A stretch of 64,000 bases of DNA, from positions 1,181,620 through 1,245,619 of the forward strand of contig NW_025064888.1 of the NCBI RefSeq assembly GCF_019112545.1, in the 5' to 3' direction. The stretch's first letter is position 1. Every line of letters starts with the position of its first letter. The notes under the pieces are model-generated. The model was not told the DNA's origin and did no database searches. It saw only the letters and a list, made by a program, of their open reading frames with translations. The position numbers were made by a program, and so were the translations under genes. The DNA is from Guyanagaster necrorhizus (Eukaryota; Basidiomycota; Agaricomycetes; Agaricales; Physalacriaceae). This document shows, piece after piece, positions 45,705 to 56,773 of this stretch.

Positions 45705-45746
45705 GACGAGCGTGGGATTCGAACCCACGCCCCGAAAGACCAGATT
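45705..45746 (-). tRNA. 3' half of a leucine-type tRNA gene (truncated)
   Basis: Read on the minus strand, the sequence is the 3' half of a class II tRNA: anticodon-stem 3' side (atctggtc), variable arm with tttcggggc, T-stem/loop (gtGGTTCGAATCC-like, the B box), and acceptor 3' strand gctcgtc. The pairing 5' strand gacgagc and the D arm are not found in the next few hundred bases on the correct side. Similarity breaks off inside the anticodon stem, about 35 bp before sequence that leads into the CpG-free transposon island. The identity Leu rather than Ser is from the arm sequences as I remember them. It is not a working tRNA gene. Confidence 0.6.
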
Positions 45747-47517
45747 TGGTAACTGAGTTGGTCGATGCATCGAGACCTTTTGCTTACCCTTATTTGTCTA
45801 CGAGCTTAGTTAGTATTTGATTTGCCACCGAACCAGTATATAAAGTAGCTAGTTCTTTTGTACTGGGTCGGAGCTTTGACAATCAACAGTCTATACACCT
45901 GTTTATGATTGTGCAAAGTTTCTTGTGTGAGCAGTGACCTTGGCACCACCCTCACATATTTTTGACAGTACACTGACTGTATCTTGCTTTACTTCTTACT
46001 CTCTTAACTGTGCTTATTCTCATAACTCTACACTTTTCATTGTCTTCTGGAACCCTGAGGTATGATCAACCAAGGACAATCCAAATCTTGACAAAACACC
46101 AACTAAAAAACCCAAAAATCACTTCACTCTCATTGAAGGATGTCTTATTACAACCTTCACAGTCAGCAAGGCTACAGCACTGTCCTAAAGACACCTGGGA
46201 TGGACAGTTCTCTTTCAGAAGTAGTCCTATTCATCTGAATCAAAGAATAATTCATCAGTAGTCTGAAATGACAAGAGAGCCACAATTCTTTCTCCAAGAA
46301 ATTATTGGAGCCTGTGATCAGAGACATGGGCATTGAGAGGGACTCTAAGCCTGTAGATGTCAAGTACTGAGTTAGTGTGAGAGGGAATAGTATCTGTGTC
46401 AGTGATGGTGGGGGAGCTGGGTTCTCTTCTGATAGGGGGATAAGTGTTTCATCTAGTGGCTTCACTAGAGGTAATGGCTTTAGCTGACCCTGTCTACAGG
46501 TCAGTACTAGTGGGAGTACTGGGCTCTCTGAATGGAGAGATGGTGGACTTGGTTCATAGTCCATACCAACTGGGACTCTCTGAGCCCCAGATCACTGCTT
46601 TAAGTTCTTGCTATTGCTGCTTAAACTGGCAGTCATACTGCTCTTTGTTGTGTAGATTCTGTCACCAGGCTTGCTCAGCCTCAACCCACTCAAGGTCAGC
46701 CTCTGCTGCCTGGATCTCTTCTGCTGTGAAGTCTGCCTCATATCTTCTAATTTTGTCTTTGATGATTGGTCTCCAGAATGTATGTCCTTATCCTAGCTTC
46801 ATGTCTCAGGTGTATACATCCTTGTGTCCAGAAGAGGCTGGGCTCAATGCTGGTGTTGCATAGAGCAAGTTGTGTCTGGAGTTCACAGGCAAAATGGGTC
46901 AGGATCCTGAAGCTACCCAAGCAGCATCAAGAGAGTTTTGAGCATGGTTTCCAATCTCATGCTCAGCTGGGGCAGTAGAGGAGTCAGGAGAGGGTTTATT
47001 GTTGAAGAAGTCATTGGAGAGGTCCTCATCCTCATGATCTGAGACCAGAGAGAAGCCCAGCAGGACCCATAGGTTTCTGAACCCCATGAGGTGATTATTG
47101 CTGTTTCTGCTAGTTGTTCATTGAGGTTGAGAGAGATATTAGTGTCTCTCTTCTTCTGGAGTGCTCCTCAAATGTGAGCTGCTAGGCCCAGCTTTAGATA
47201 TGAGTCTGATTGGAGGCTGGAAGGAGACTCAGATAGAGGGGGGAATGTCATGGAAGGGGAGGTCTGGTGTGACATTTCATAGAATCTGCTGTATCTGTTG
47301 AAAAGCTTGGTAGTGCCTGACTACCCATGCTGCTACTGATTGTCATCCACAGCAAAGCTGTATGATTGCCAATAAGTCTAGAAGCATTTCAATAATGGAA
47401 GCTAAAAGCTTAAAAAAGTCATCAGTGAGATCAGGAGTTGTAGTGAATGCTGGTGGCATTCAGTTTTCTTTGTGCCTATTGTGTGTAAGAAAAGGGAAGC
47501 AGAAGCTTCAAGCTAAT

Positions 47518-47770
47518 TGTTAGACCTAAGTTGCATGTGATCAGAACACATGATAAACAGATGCTGTATCATATTCATACAGTCATGTCTGAGTTCACTG
47601 TTTGTATCTGTTGATCAATGTGCTTCAAGGCCATTACAAGAGGCTCAAGAGTGAAGTGGTATATGAATAAACTTTAGCTTGAAGCTGGAGTTATACAGTG
47701 AGAGCTATTGTACTTATATACTACTTGTCCACTGAGATAAATATATTGCTATCTATTGTGTCTATGCAAG
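47518..47770 (-). repeat. LTR of element A, inner part
   Basis: Contains, on the minus strand, a TATA box (tatataag), the segment agcttcaagctaa expected at the transcript start, and the LTR end taaca at 47522-47518. With 55706-55912 it makes a 460-bp LTR interrupted by element B. Confidence 0.7.
47766..47770. other. Target-site duplication, left copy (GCAAG)
   Basis: GCAAG directly before the 5' LTR of element B; identical to 55701-55705. Confidence 0.9.
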
Positions 47771-48086
47771 TGTTACAATTTTTTCTATTTTCTTTTCTTT
47801 TTCCTCAGAAATGACCCCTATCTTTGCTTAGTCAGGGTGCTTAGGCCAGTGCTTAGAACCATGGGAACGCTTAGCTCAGCAACTCAGTTGGTCACTCTCT
47901 TATTGCAATGCTGTATGCTGTGAAGGGAGAGACAATGTCCTTTTTGTCTTTCAACTGCAGCACAGCAGTAACAGCACAACAGCAAGACAACAGCTTTTGT
48001 GGAGAGCCTGGCAACAGCAGGGGCAACAGCTCTATGACAGACAACAGCTTTTGTGAATATTTATTTATAGCACAATAACAGAACAG

Positions 48087-48094
48087 TATTTAAG
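48087..48094 (+). promoter_or_regulatory. TATA box in the 5' LTR
   Basis: tatttaag, same position in the 3' LTR; 34 bp upstream of the predicted start of the R region. Confidence 0.6.
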
Positions 48095-48120
48095 TAGTGT
48101 AGCTCTTGCTGTAATACCCC

Positions 48121-48133
48121 AGCTTCGAGCTAA
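48121..48133 (+). promoter_or_regulatory. Self-primer segment at the predicted transcript 5' end
   Basis: agcttcgagctaa. Complementary to the primer-binding site at 48289-48301 except at one CpG/TpG position; the copy in the 3' LTR (55534-55546) has the mutated form and pairs perfectly with it. In Tf1-type elements the first nucleotides of the mRNA fold back to prime reverse transcription. Confidence 0.65.
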
Positions 48134-48288
48134 AGTTTGTTCTCTACCATCCTATCTCGAGTGACTTGCACCATCTTGACCACACACCTCTGTTAACACA
48201 TCAGTGAACTCAGTCAGTCTAACCTGAAGTGCGAGGTTCTGAACTGTTTATCACGTGTTAATAGTCACATGGAGTTTGGGCTTAATAA

Positions 48289-48301
48289 TTAGCTTGAAGC
48301 T
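48289..48301 (+). other. Primer-binding site (self-priming type)
   Basis: ttagcttgaagct, one base after the LTR end. It does not look like the 3' end complement of a common initiator tRNA, but is complementary to the element's own 5' mRNA end. Element A has the same site behind its LTR. Confidence 0.65.
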
Positions 48302-48523
48302 TCTTGCTTCCCTTCTTTAAGCCTAAAAGGCTAAAAGAACCAAATGCCTCACAACCTCTTCTTGATCCTCAGGACAAGAAATTACATGCCTTCTATCACC
48401 AGCTTTATCAACTCCAAAGTACCCTCTTCCTCTATTGAATTGCTGACTGTTCTTCTAGAAACCCTAACAACCAGGATAATCATTGATTATCAAGCAAAGG
48501 ATGATACAATCTAACAACTCATC

Positions 48524-50876
48524 AATGGCCTCTCTACCGAGGCCTGAATCAATGGACTCAGACCTGGATCAGGGTCTGAAAGCATGGGCCAATCAGATCC
48601 TTGCCAAGAGGAGGTGGAATCCCTCCTGAGTCTCCCATGCCTTCTGACCCCGACACCGACTCCACCAATGACTTGGTGGAAAAGAAAGAGGATAAGCATT
48701 GCCAGCAGTGGAAAGATGAGCTCAACGAGCAGCACAGACAGCTTGCCAGGCTTGACCAACCAACAGAGTGGGGCCCAGCCCTAAAGCTCCAGGAACATCG
48801 AGAATGGCTCCTGGAAACCGAGTGGGATGAAAATCTCAGAGATGATCCCTATGCCTCAGACCACTGGGACAACACTGAAGACAATCAGGATTGAAATACT
48901 GTTGGCAGGCCAACAGGAGACAAAGGGGAGGGAGGACTCCTGCCAGCTCAAGAATGAAAATGGGTCCCAGGCACCGAGTGGAGTGAGGATCCTGAGGACG
49001 ACCCTTATAGGGTTGACCGATGGGATTCTGACACCGAAGACAGAGAAAGCAGTCCAGACAGACCCTTATCCAGCAAGTCAGGAAGCAGCAGCTTCCTGGC
49101 TGATGACGAACTCTTTGACTGGACCATCAAGGTCCAGTTACCAACAAAAATTCCCTCCATCAGCAATCGAGCCCTTTGTGGGTTCTTGCACAAGAAGCTC
49201 ACTATCTTATTCCTCAATCAGGACTTCTACCAGGAATTCCAACAATATGCCACCTGGATTGAAGGAGAAAGAGAGTGGTGGCACTATGCCGAGACTGAGG
49301 GGGTCTGGGACCGACCCCGTTGGGGGGTTCTCCACTGGAGGAGCAGTCCAGAGGACCAATACCGTCCTCAGAAAGGATGGAACTGAAGAAGTGGAAAGAA
49401 CCTCTCTTGCAAATGATCGGTGGTTGAGGTTCATAGATGAGGAGGCATTAGAGAGAGAAGGCTGAGAATAGCAGACAGAAATTGGACAGTACTTGAAGGC
49501 TCGGCCAAAGCCCAGGCTGATCTGGAGTACACCCTTGGTACTACCAGGAGATAAGTACTCACTATCTTTGGTGAGCACTATACCACCATGGGAAACTGGT
49601 ATCCTATCAAGCAGTACCACGATATGGCTTTCTGAGGAAAAGCCAAAATACCCAAATCCTTAGACCGGCACAGGGAGCCGACTATTGGAAGGACAACTGC
49701 TGCCCAATGAAGCTGAGGGGAGCAGATCGGTTCTGACCAATATAAAGAAGGATGATCCCGAAGCAACAGCACAGGGATGGACCATCAAGGGTAGGCAGAT
49801 CGTCCAAAAGGAAGGACCGCTGACTCCAAGAAGTCTCATTGCCGATGATAGGTCCTTACACTCCTTTCCAGAGCCCCCGATGGATTGGGCCAGTCCCCCT
49901 GAGGAGAAACTCCCAAATCCAATGTCATCTCTTAATCTGAAAGCACATATATTGAATGTCAAACTGATGCTCGGACAGGAGCCCCTTCCTTTTAAAGAGG
50001 CTTCAGATGACATCAACTATTTTCTGATGGATTGTGACTAATATTTTCAGGTATTTGCCTCGTACTTCCTCCACAACATGTACAAGATCAACTATGCTAC
50101 CACCTACTTTGAAGACAAGGCAAAAGTATGGTGAGTATTATTAGCCCCCAACTTCTGGTCGACCACCCAGCAACACCACCGGTATCCCTCCTGGGCAGTA
50201 CTAAAGCAGATGATCTATGACAAGTTCACAGACCCTGCCATATGAGAAGTCCACAGGTCGAAGATGAAAGAATACAAGATGGGTGACAAGGTGGTGCCAG
50301 ACTACTTCAATGAGTTGGAACGACTCAGAAAACTGGCCAGAGTCCAGGAGGACATAGCCAACTCAGGATGAATGGTCGAATACATAAAGTGGGGACTGCC
50401 ACCTCATTACCTGAAGACTATCTCAGATCTTGGCCATAGTGTTTCAGTTGGCTATGATGATTGGAAGGCCCAGATTGTCCTAATATGGCAAGAACAACAG
50501 TGACAGAAGGTGGAAGCAACAAACCTGTGAGACCAGCACAGGTATCAGGGACAGGGCTTGAAGCCCTTCACCTCCCATATGACCATGTCTGCCAGGCCTG
50601 GTGGCTCAGCTCCAACTTCTCAAAACAACAGGAAGCGAACTGGTAAAGATCCAAGTATCAGAATGGGCAAGCAGATTGACATGGATCGCTTCCAGAAGGA
50701 GGGGAAGTGCTTTAATTGTGGTCAACCAGGCCACATGGTATGAAACTGCCCAGAGAAGAAGAATAAATGCATGCAGGAGGACATCAGGGCACAGATCGCT
50801 GAATTAACAAGAGAGAAACAGGATCTCGGGGATGATGATAAACCCAAGGAGGTAAAAGACGGGGCTGAGCAGTAGG
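48524..50876 (+). pseudogene. gag: gag of element B
   Basis: Starts at ATG 48524 (MASLPRPESMDSDLDQGL) and runs with several stops and frame changes to the stop near 50876. The capsid core is readable at about 50040-50500 (FASYFLHNMYKINYAT, FEDKAKVW, then VPDYFNELERLRKLA and WGLPPHYLKTI), as in Ty3/gypsy gag. The nucleocapsid knuckle CFNCGQPGHMV-stop-NC (about 50709-50750) keeps all three cysteines and the histidine but has a TGA between Val and Asn. A DNA-binding basic stretch precedes it. Gag forms the particle that packages element RNA. Confidence 0.75.
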
Positions 50877-51141
50877 TGATTTGACTGCCTTAGCCATGTA
50901 CAAGAGTAATAAGGGACAAACTGACATTTCTCCTTCTTTAGTTTTCACCCCCATACTTAAATTATGCATGCATTCGAATATACCTGACCCTGTTACTCAA
51001 ACCACAGAATTGCCTAAGGAACCGACTTCTACAACTCAAGTGCCGACGAAGAGCCGAAGAGGGGCAGAGAGCCCCAAAGGTGTGTCATCATCAATAATTT
51101 CTCATACTAACAAAATACAACAGACTCAACCACCTTCAGGC

Positions 51142-54100
51142 TGAACAGGGGTAGAGAACCCTACAGATTGGCTAAAACCATTTGATACCAAATGGACTTG
51201 GTGGGCCATCAAAAATGCCAAGAATGAAGCAGCAGCAAAAGCCATACTCAAGAATTGGGTTCATAAGACCTGAATCGAGGAGGTGATCAACAATATGATC
51301 ACAGGAATGCAAGCTGCAGAATGATGTCAAGCTTTAGAATGGCTTGACAAATTACATGGACCATGAAAGTTCATTTGTCAAGCCAAATCCCCAGGGAAGG
51401 ATTTACTAGCCAAAGCTCAGATTGAGACATTAACGTCCCGATCAACCTATGCAGTCACTGCCTTGATTGACAGTGGCTGCACAGAGAGTAGCATCAACCG
51501 AGCTTTTGTCAACAAGCATTAATTGCCCACTCAGGCAACAGCAGCATCCATCCCAGTCTATAATGCAGATGAAACAACCAACTAAGCCAGATTGATTACC
51601 AAATACATAGAGCTTAGGCTCACTATTGGCAATCATTTGGAACAGATTGACCTAGCAGTAACCAATCTAGGAACAAAGGAGATATTCCTTGGTCATGATT
51701 GGTTAATCAGGTATAATCCATTAATCAATTGGAAGACTGGATGCATCATTTTTGCTTGATGTCAATGCCAGAAAATTCCATTCGAACTACTGGATGAGGA
51801 CCCTGAGAACCAATGGGATGAAGAAATGGAAGACAGTGAAACTATTCTCACCATCAACCTACAAAGGACCATTAACATTCAGGTGGTACACCATGCTAAT
51901 GACTTAGCGGCAAGGGCTAATGCTGAAAAAAGAGAAAGGACATTCGAAGAACTGGTACCTGAATGGGCATGCAACTATCGGGATTTATTTGAAAAAGAAA
52001 GTTTCAATGAACTACCTGATGCAAAGCCCTGGGACCATGCCATCAAACTAATCCCCAATGCCAATGCCAATCTGGATTGCAAGTGCTATCCACTAGGCAA
52101 TAATGAACAATAAGAGCTAGACAAGTTTCTCAAAGAAAACTTATCTAGTGGAAGGATCCGACCATCAAAATCACCGATGGCGTCCCCCTTCTTTTTTGTC
52201 AAAAAGAAGGATGGGAAACTCCAACCAGTACAGGATTATTGAATGCTCAACAAAATAACAATCAAGAACCGATATCCACTCCTGTTAATCTTGGAGTTAA
52301 TAGACAAACTCCGAGATGCAAAATATTACACCAAACTGGATATTTGGTGGAGATACAACAATGTGTGTATCAAAGAAGGCGACGAGTGGAAAGCCACTTT
52401 TTGGACTAACCATGGTTTGTTCGAACTGACAGTCATGTTCTTCGGACTGACTAATTCACCAGCCACCTTCCAGTGGATGATGAATAACATCTTCAAAGAT
52501 CTCATTGCCATGGGAAGGGTCATGATCTACTTGGACGACATACTCATTATGTCCAAAACCAAGGAGGAACACCAACAGATAGTGCACCAGGTATTATCCT
52601 TGATGAGGAAGCACTGACTCTTTCTCAAAGCTGAAAAATATGAATTCGAGGTATTAGAAACTGAATACCTTGGAGTCATTATCAGTGAAGGAAGCATCAG
52701 GATGGACCCCATTAAAGTGGTGGAGATAACCGAATGGCCGGAACCAACTAAAAAGAAGGAGCTACAATCATTTCTCAGATTCACCAACTTCTACCAATGG
52801 TTTATCTGAGATTACAGCAAGGTCGTCTGACCAATGACATAATTAACTGGAAATTCCCTATAGGCTTAAGGAATTTCCCAGCGGGACATGTTTAATAACC
52901 TTAAATGCCAACTAGCTGAAGACGTCATCCTGACCATACCAAGTCAAGATAGAAGGTTCCATGTAGAGGCCGACTCTAGTGAAGGCACGATCAAAGCCAT
53001 ACTCTCACAGAAACAAGACAACAAATGGCAACCAGTCACCTTTATGTCGAAGGTGCTCACTATAACAGAGCACAACTATGAAATCTATGATAAAGAACTC
53101 CTCACCATAATGCTTGCCCTTGCTGAATGGCAGCATTACCTCATTGGAGCCAATCAAACCTTCGAGATCTGGACAGATCATCAGAATCTCCGATACTTCT
53201 GACAGCCCCAAAAGCTTAATCACAGACAAGCCAGATGGGTCACAGAACTGTCACAGTATGAGTATACACTCCATCACAAAGCTGGAGTAGCAAACAAGAA
53301 AGCCGACTTCCTCAGCTGCAGGGCAGATCATGACCAGAGAGGAGACGACAACAAGAAAGTCATATTATTGCGGCCAGAACACTTCCAGGCAATGATCATG
53401 CCTACCAAAGAAGAGATGCATAAATGCATCAAGAGTGCTACTTGAGACCCCCACAAGTGGGATCAGAGAATCGCCCCATCACTCAACCATGAGCATGGGC
53501 TAAAGAAAGAAGAGCAATTGATCTGCTACGATGAGTGAATCTATATCCCAAGGGATCAGAGACTTCGAGGTGATATCATCACCACATGTCATGATCATGT
53601 GACTGCTGGACACTCCAAGATTGCTAAAACAAAGGAATTACTCTTGAGGGAGTATTAGTAACCAAAAATAGACCATGATATCACCTGATATGTCAAGGCT
53701 TGTGAGGTTTGCCAATAAGACAAAACTTCAACACAAGCCAGAGCAGCCCCACTACACCCGAATGAAGTCCCTTCATCACTATAGACCCATATCTCCATAG
53801 ATATGATAACTGGACTTCCTGAAAGTGATGGCTATGATGCCATCATCATCATAGTTGATCGCTTCTCAAAGGCAATCATTCCGATTGCCTGCTCCACAGA
53901 ATTGACATCTGAAGAATGGGCAAAAATACTATGCAACAAGGTTTATGCAAAGTATGGCATGCTTCAGGTAGTGATTTCAGACAGGGGACCACAATTTGTC
54001 TCCAAATTTCTGGACGACTTATACTGACTCCTGAATATCAAGAAGAATGCTTCCACAGCATATCACCCACAGACAGATGGCCAAACGGAATGGGCCAATC

Positions 54101-55146
54101 AAGAAATAGAAAAGTACTTGTGACTTTTCATCAGCTACTGACAAGATGATTAGATGGAATGGCTAGCACTAGCTGCATTCCAACACAACAACAGAATTCA
54201 CTCCACAACAGGTAAAACATCATTCTTTGTGAATTATGGACAGAACCCACCAGTGGCACAAACAGGATGAGCCCACACAATGACACCCGCATCAAAGGAT
54301 TTTGCAGCCTCAATAGCAAAAATCCACAAAGAGACAAAGACAGCCCTTGAAAAAGCTGCTTCAACAATGAAGAAGCAGTATGACAACCATCAATGAGCAG
54401 CACATCAATATCCAATCAATGACAGGGTCTGGTTGGATACTACGAATCTTCATCTACCAAGGTGAAAACAGAAACTGGCGGACAAACGAATGGGTCCATT
54501 CAAAGTCATCACCAAAATTGGCCAATCCACATATAAGTTGCAACTACTGGCAACTTGGAAAATTCATAATGTTTTCAACAAAACATTGTTGACACCATAC
54601 ATGGTCTCAGCCTTTCCAAACCAAGAATGACCACCTCCACCTCCACTAGAACTCATTGACGAAAAAGAACATTATGAAATCAATGAAGTGCTAAACCATA
54701 AAATACGAAAGGTTAAAGCATGAGGCAGAGGCATGAAAACAACTGTTGACTACCTTGTCAGCTGGAAAGGCTATAGACCAGAATCGAACCAATGAGTCAA
54801 TGAAAAATATATGAATGTGGAGGATGCTATATGGGACTACAAACACAGGATCAATACACTGGATGTGAAGGGGGTTATATTTAACATTATATCTGCAAAA
54901 ACAGATGTGGCGACAAATGAAAGGGAGATGATATCTAGTCAGATATACATCAACCGACCTGCCGACAGCAGAGGACATGTTAAAGAGGACAATGAAGATG
55001 ACCCTGTGATGGACAAGCCAGAAATAGTGAGGACATACAGCGAAAAGCAATCTACCATGCCTTCGACTCGTTTGAAGCCTGCCATCAAAGTGGGGAGACA
55101 TCCAGCAAATCAGCCACCTCCTTCTGGCAGGGCAGACTTACCCTAA
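51142..55146 (+). pseudogene. pol: pol of element B: protease, RT, RNase H, integrase, chromodomain
   Basis: One frame, interrupted by over 20 stops and at least one frame change near 52850. Protease: ALIDSGCTES (51457-51487). Reverse transcriptase: [26 protein letters not shown], and the catalytic YLDDILI (52531-52550). RNase H: FHVEADSSEGTIKAILSQ and WTDHQNLRYF. Integrase: zinc HHCC (HDHVTAGHSK, CEVCQ), DDE residues in SIDMITGLP, ISDRGPQFV and [13 protein letters not shown]. Chromodomain: VDYLVSWKGYRPESNQ then VNEKYMNVEDAIWDY (54748-54836), which in related elements directs insertion to certain chromatin. TGA often stands where the family has Arg (for example FYQWFI-stop-DYSKVV), consistent with CGA-to-TGA change. 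The stops show that this copy is dead. Confidence 0.88.
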
Positions 55147-55170
55147 CTTAACCATTGGGATGATGGTCTT

Positions 55171-55180
55171 AAGGAGGGGG
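55171..55180 (+). other. Polypurine tract
   Basis: aaggaggggg, three bases before the 3' LTR; primer of plus-strand DNA synthesis in this class. Confidence 0.7.
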
Positions 55181-55183
55181 TAA

Positions 55184-55700
55184 TGTTATGATTTTTTTCA
55201 TTTTCTTTTCTTTTTCCTCAGAAATAACTCCTATCTTTGCTTAGTCAGGGCACTTAGGCCAGCACTTAGAACCATGGGAACGCTTAGCTCAGCAACCCAG
55301 TCAGTCACTCTCTTATCACAATGCTGTGTGCTGTGAAGGGAGAGACAATGTCCTTTTTGTCTTTCAACTGCTATGCAGCAGTAACAGCACAACAGCAAGA
55401 CAACAGCTTTTGTGGAGAGCCTGGCAACAGCAGGGGCAATAGCTCTATGACAGACAACAGCTTTTGTGAACATTTATTTATAGCATGATAACAGAACAGT
55501 ATTTAAGTAGTGTAGCTCTCACTGTAATACTCCAGCTTCAAGCTAAAGTTCATTCTCTACCATCCTATCTCGAGTGACTTGCACCGCCTTGACCACACAC
55601 CTCTGTTAACACATCAGTGAACTCAGTCAGTCTAACCTGAAGTGCGAGGTTTTGAACTGTTTATCACGTGTTAATAGTCATGTGGAGTTTGGGCTTAACA
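55184..55700 (+). repeat. 3' LTR of element B (517 bp)
   Basis: Begins tgttatgatt and ends cttaaca; same length as the 5' LTR. Keeps the intact TGTTA/TAACA inverted ends. Confidence 0.93.
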
Positions 55701-55705
55701 GCAAG
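55701..55705. other. Target-site duplication, right copy (GCAAG)
   Basis: GCAAG directly after the 3' LTR, identical to 47766-47770. Confidence 0.9.
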
Positions 55706-55912
55706 CCTTTGTGCTCATTGTCCTTAGTTGTCACTACTACCTACAAAAGAGTCATTATGCATCATTGAGGGTTGTTGTTGCATCAGAAGACAATGACAGA
55801 CTCAGCTAGTTGTGATGACTAAGCCAGTCCCATGGTCCTAAGCACTGGCATAGGCACTCTGACTAAGTGTAAATAGGGGTTAATTGAATAAAGAAATAGG
55901 AAAAAATCATAA
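55706..55912 (-). repeat. LTR of element A, outer part
   Basis: Read on the minus strand from 55912 it starts tgttatgatttttt and then follows the LTR of element B (cttagtcag, gcttaggaccatggg) with clear divergence. It is the other half of the LTR interrupted by element B. Confidence 0.75.
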
Positions 55913-56773
55913 CACTCACATGCAGTCTAACCCCTCTGGTATTAGTCAATCACTATGCCATGCACTCTGCTTATTGTTACTTCAGTCCAGCATCATAATG
56001 ACTATGTTTTTTTGTGCTCTAGCTCTATTTTCAGTCACATGCTTAGTGGACTGGAATATAGTCCATGTATTCTCAAATTTCACAAATTTACATGCCTGAA
56101 CAAGAAGAGGGTGTGTCAATGCATGCTGAGAGAGTCTCTCAGTGTGTGATTTATTTTACCATCTGTAAGATACAATGAAATTTGACTTCTTTTACATTAT
56201 CTTTTCCTTACCTGGAAACCTCCAGTTTTTACATAAAGAGGATATGATAAAAAAGGATTTCTTTTTCAACAAATTTTATTATCCTTCTTTTTTCAGGCCC
56301 AAAATTGCTTGTGAAAAGCTATTCTTTTGCAAGCTGTAACTGCACTTCTATTTGTGGGTGTAATATGGCTGGAAATAGATATCTTTTATTGACTCTCTTC
56401 CTATATAGAAAATATCCCAAAAACATGTTTATCTACTTGCCCTATAATTTAACCAAAAATAGGCACTTTTCCTTCTAATTTTATGGAATCTATTTTACTC
56501 ATACAAAAATGTCTGGAAAAGTCACAACATTTTTAGATCTCCTTTTTCCTGTGCTAAAAACCTACTGGCCCCAGCAGTGTCTTGCCTTGATCACTTAAAT
56601 GCACTAGCAAGAAAGTGACACATCTTCCAAAACTGAACACCATGGCTATGTTTCCTGCACATGCATGAATTTCTGCCAGATATCTTCAAAGACATAGTCT
56701 AATGTTTGACATTTTAGGGGCAGACAATTCAGAAAAGATGTGGATAATCACAAGTACTTCTGGACTGTTGGCT
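55913..56773. other. CpG-free AT-rich repeat-like DNA
   Basis: No gene. Like element A it contains no CpG over about 860 bp; the first one on the right is at 56774. Includes a small palindrome (gagagagtctctc) near 56132. Probably old, formerly methylated transposon sequence of another kind; no ends or coding capacity recognised. Confidence 0.45.

Larger units (their letters stand above)
45871..47770 (-). mobile_element. Older LTR retrotransposon (element A), truncated, minus orientation
   Basis: Relative of the younger element, read from right to left. Its 5' LTR ends at 47518 (minus-strand end taaca), followed at once by a primer-binding site (47517-47504) identical in design to that of element B, then about 1.5 kb of gag-like sequence with many stops (for example ADFTAEEIQAAEADLEWVEA around 46740). 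Its pol and 3' LTR are missing; the left limit is fixed only by the last CpG near 45869 and is approximate. No CpG dinucleotide was found from about 45871 to 47770, against many in the flanks. The remainder of its 5' LTR lies beyond element B at 55706-55912, so element B inserted into this LTR. Confidence 0.7.
47771..48287 (+). repeat. 5' LTR of element B (517 bp)
   Basis: Begins tgttacaatt and ends cttaata; aligns along its whole length with 55184-55700. TATA box tatttaag at 48087-48094. The 13-nt segment agcttcgagctaa at 48121-48133, about 34 bp downstream of the TATA, is the expected transcript start and matches the primer-binding site. Confidence 0.93.
47771..55700 (+). mobile_element. 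Ty3/gypsy chromovirus-type LTR retrotransposon (element B)
   Basis: Complete structure of 7930 bp: two 517-bp LTRs with TGTTA...TAACA/TAATA ends, GCAAG target duplication, a self-complementary primer-binding site, gag with a CCHC knuckle, pol in the order protease, reverse transcriptase, RNase H, integrase (Ty3/gypsy order), a C-terminal chromodomain, and a polypurine tract before the 3' LTR. Pol alone has more than 20 in-frame stops, about two thirds of them TGA, so it cannot move by itself. The paired LTRs differ mostly by transitions, many at CpG or TpG sites, which makes LTR-divergence dating unreliable. Orientation is opposite to element A, into whose LTR it is inserted. Confidence 0.93.

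Noticed and set aside
47771..55700. Element B as an active, autonomous retrotransposon
   Set aside because: More than 20 in-frame stops in pol, a stop inside the gag zinc knuckle, and frame changes.
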